NCBI RefSeq assembly: GCF_030268965.1
Contig: NZ_BSSE01000036.1
Location: 1 to 61,366, forward strand
Direction of reading: 5' to 3'
Source of the DNA: Microtetraspora sp. NBRC 16547
Lineage (GTDB): Bacteria > Actinomycetota > Actinomycetes > Streptosporangiales > Streptosporangiaceae
Length of the DNA stretch: 61,366 bases
The notes under the pieces: generated by a model
Seen by the model: only the letters and a program-made list of their open reading frames with translations
What the model was told of the DNA's origin: nothing
Databases searched by the model: none
Program-made: the position numbers and the translations under genes
Shown here: positions 61,243 to 61,366 of the stretch, in pieces
How the letters are laid out: the number at the start of each line of letters is the position of its first letter
How positions within the stretch are numbered: the stretch's first letter is position 1

Positions 61243-61366
61243 GTGATTATCGAACGGCAGCCGATCCCCGAGGGCCTGGAGCTGATGGCCCCCGGCGTGG
61301 AGCTGGCCGCCGTGCTGGATGGGATCGATATCGCCAGGCTGGACGGCTTCGACGCCGTGATCGTGA
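61243..61366 (+). CDS. DUF222/HNH endonuclease-type protein, 5' part
   Basis: A frame starting at GTG and running off the window. The 41 residues include PEGLELMAPGVELAAVLDG and 'DIARLDGFDAVIV', matching the beginning of DUF222 (13E12 repeat) proteins, which usually carry a C-terminal HNH nuclease domain and are multi-copy in actinobacteria. No ribosome binding site precedes the GTG, and an AT-richer stretch ends directly before it, so translation is probably leaderless. The nuclease domain itself is outside the window. Confidence 0.65.
   Translation, partial: MIIERQPIPEGLELMAPGVELAAVLDGIDIARLDGFDAVIV

Overview
High-GC, tightly packed actinobacterial DNA. The strong G/C third-position bias, GTG starts, probable leaderless genes, NgcEFG-type sugar transporter, DyP/encapsulin pair, actinobacterial IHF-like domain and DUF222/HNH gene all point to an actinomycete, probably of the Streptosporangiales type (taxonomy is inference). 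No rRNA, tRNA or CRISPR array was seen.

Layout. (1) 1-5400 is a worn accessory edge: the tail of a transposase, two small enzyme-fold genes, a TolB-like secreted beta-propeller, a frameshifted FG-GAP gene, a small secreted cysteine protein, a likely toxin-antitoxin pair, a zinc-ribbon protein and a GH20 hexosaminidase stub. (2) 5355-16124 is an amino-sugar island: BadF-type GlcNAc kinase on the minus strand, then divergently RpiR regulator, SIS isomerase, NgcE/F/G importer, two ADP-ribosylglycohydrolase-fold proteins (the second with altered metal-site residues) and a secreted TIM-barrel glycosidase-like protein, closed by a strong terminator. (3) 16496-24351: two tandem COG4705-like membrane proteins built from four W-x14-D repeats with a MITE-like element between them, a phosphodiester glycosidase, a Tat metallophosphoesterase and a two-component system. 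(4) 24492-32107: PAP2 phosphatase, MarR remnant, aromatic aminotransferase plus HPPD (tyrosine catabolism), a secreted protein divergent from a LuxR regulator, an FAD monooxygenase and an SRPBCC protein. (5) 32453-34438: Aquifex-type aconitase.

(6) 34756-43289 resembles the mycobacterial DosR dormancy regulon: Acg-type nitroreductase, tandem USP, DUF1918, CBS-BON protein, nicotinate phosphoribosyltransferase, cupredoxin-fused copper ATPase and long-form hibernation factor, with DosR-box-like sites at the main promoters. (7) 43524-45819: FAD monooxygenase divergent from a GntR-TetR chimeric regulator with repeated CTAGTGC operators. (8) 45832-50656: two metal-efflux modules, a CmtR-like sensor with a P-type ATPase and DUF3703, and an SmtB/NmtR-like zinc sensor with a CDF exporter. 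Between them lies an unusual membrane-anchored IHF-like protein. (9) 50743-56271: amino-acid racemase/epimerase, GNAT, PucR regulator, D-aminoacylase stub and serine hydrolase, a probable N-acyl amino acid conversion locus. (10) 56634-60317: DyP peroxidase with encapsulin, peptide deformylase, and tsaD whose ribosome binding site lies in a perfect hairpin. (11) 60318-61366: a non-coding stretch with 15-bp tandem repeats and the start of a DUF222/HNH gene.
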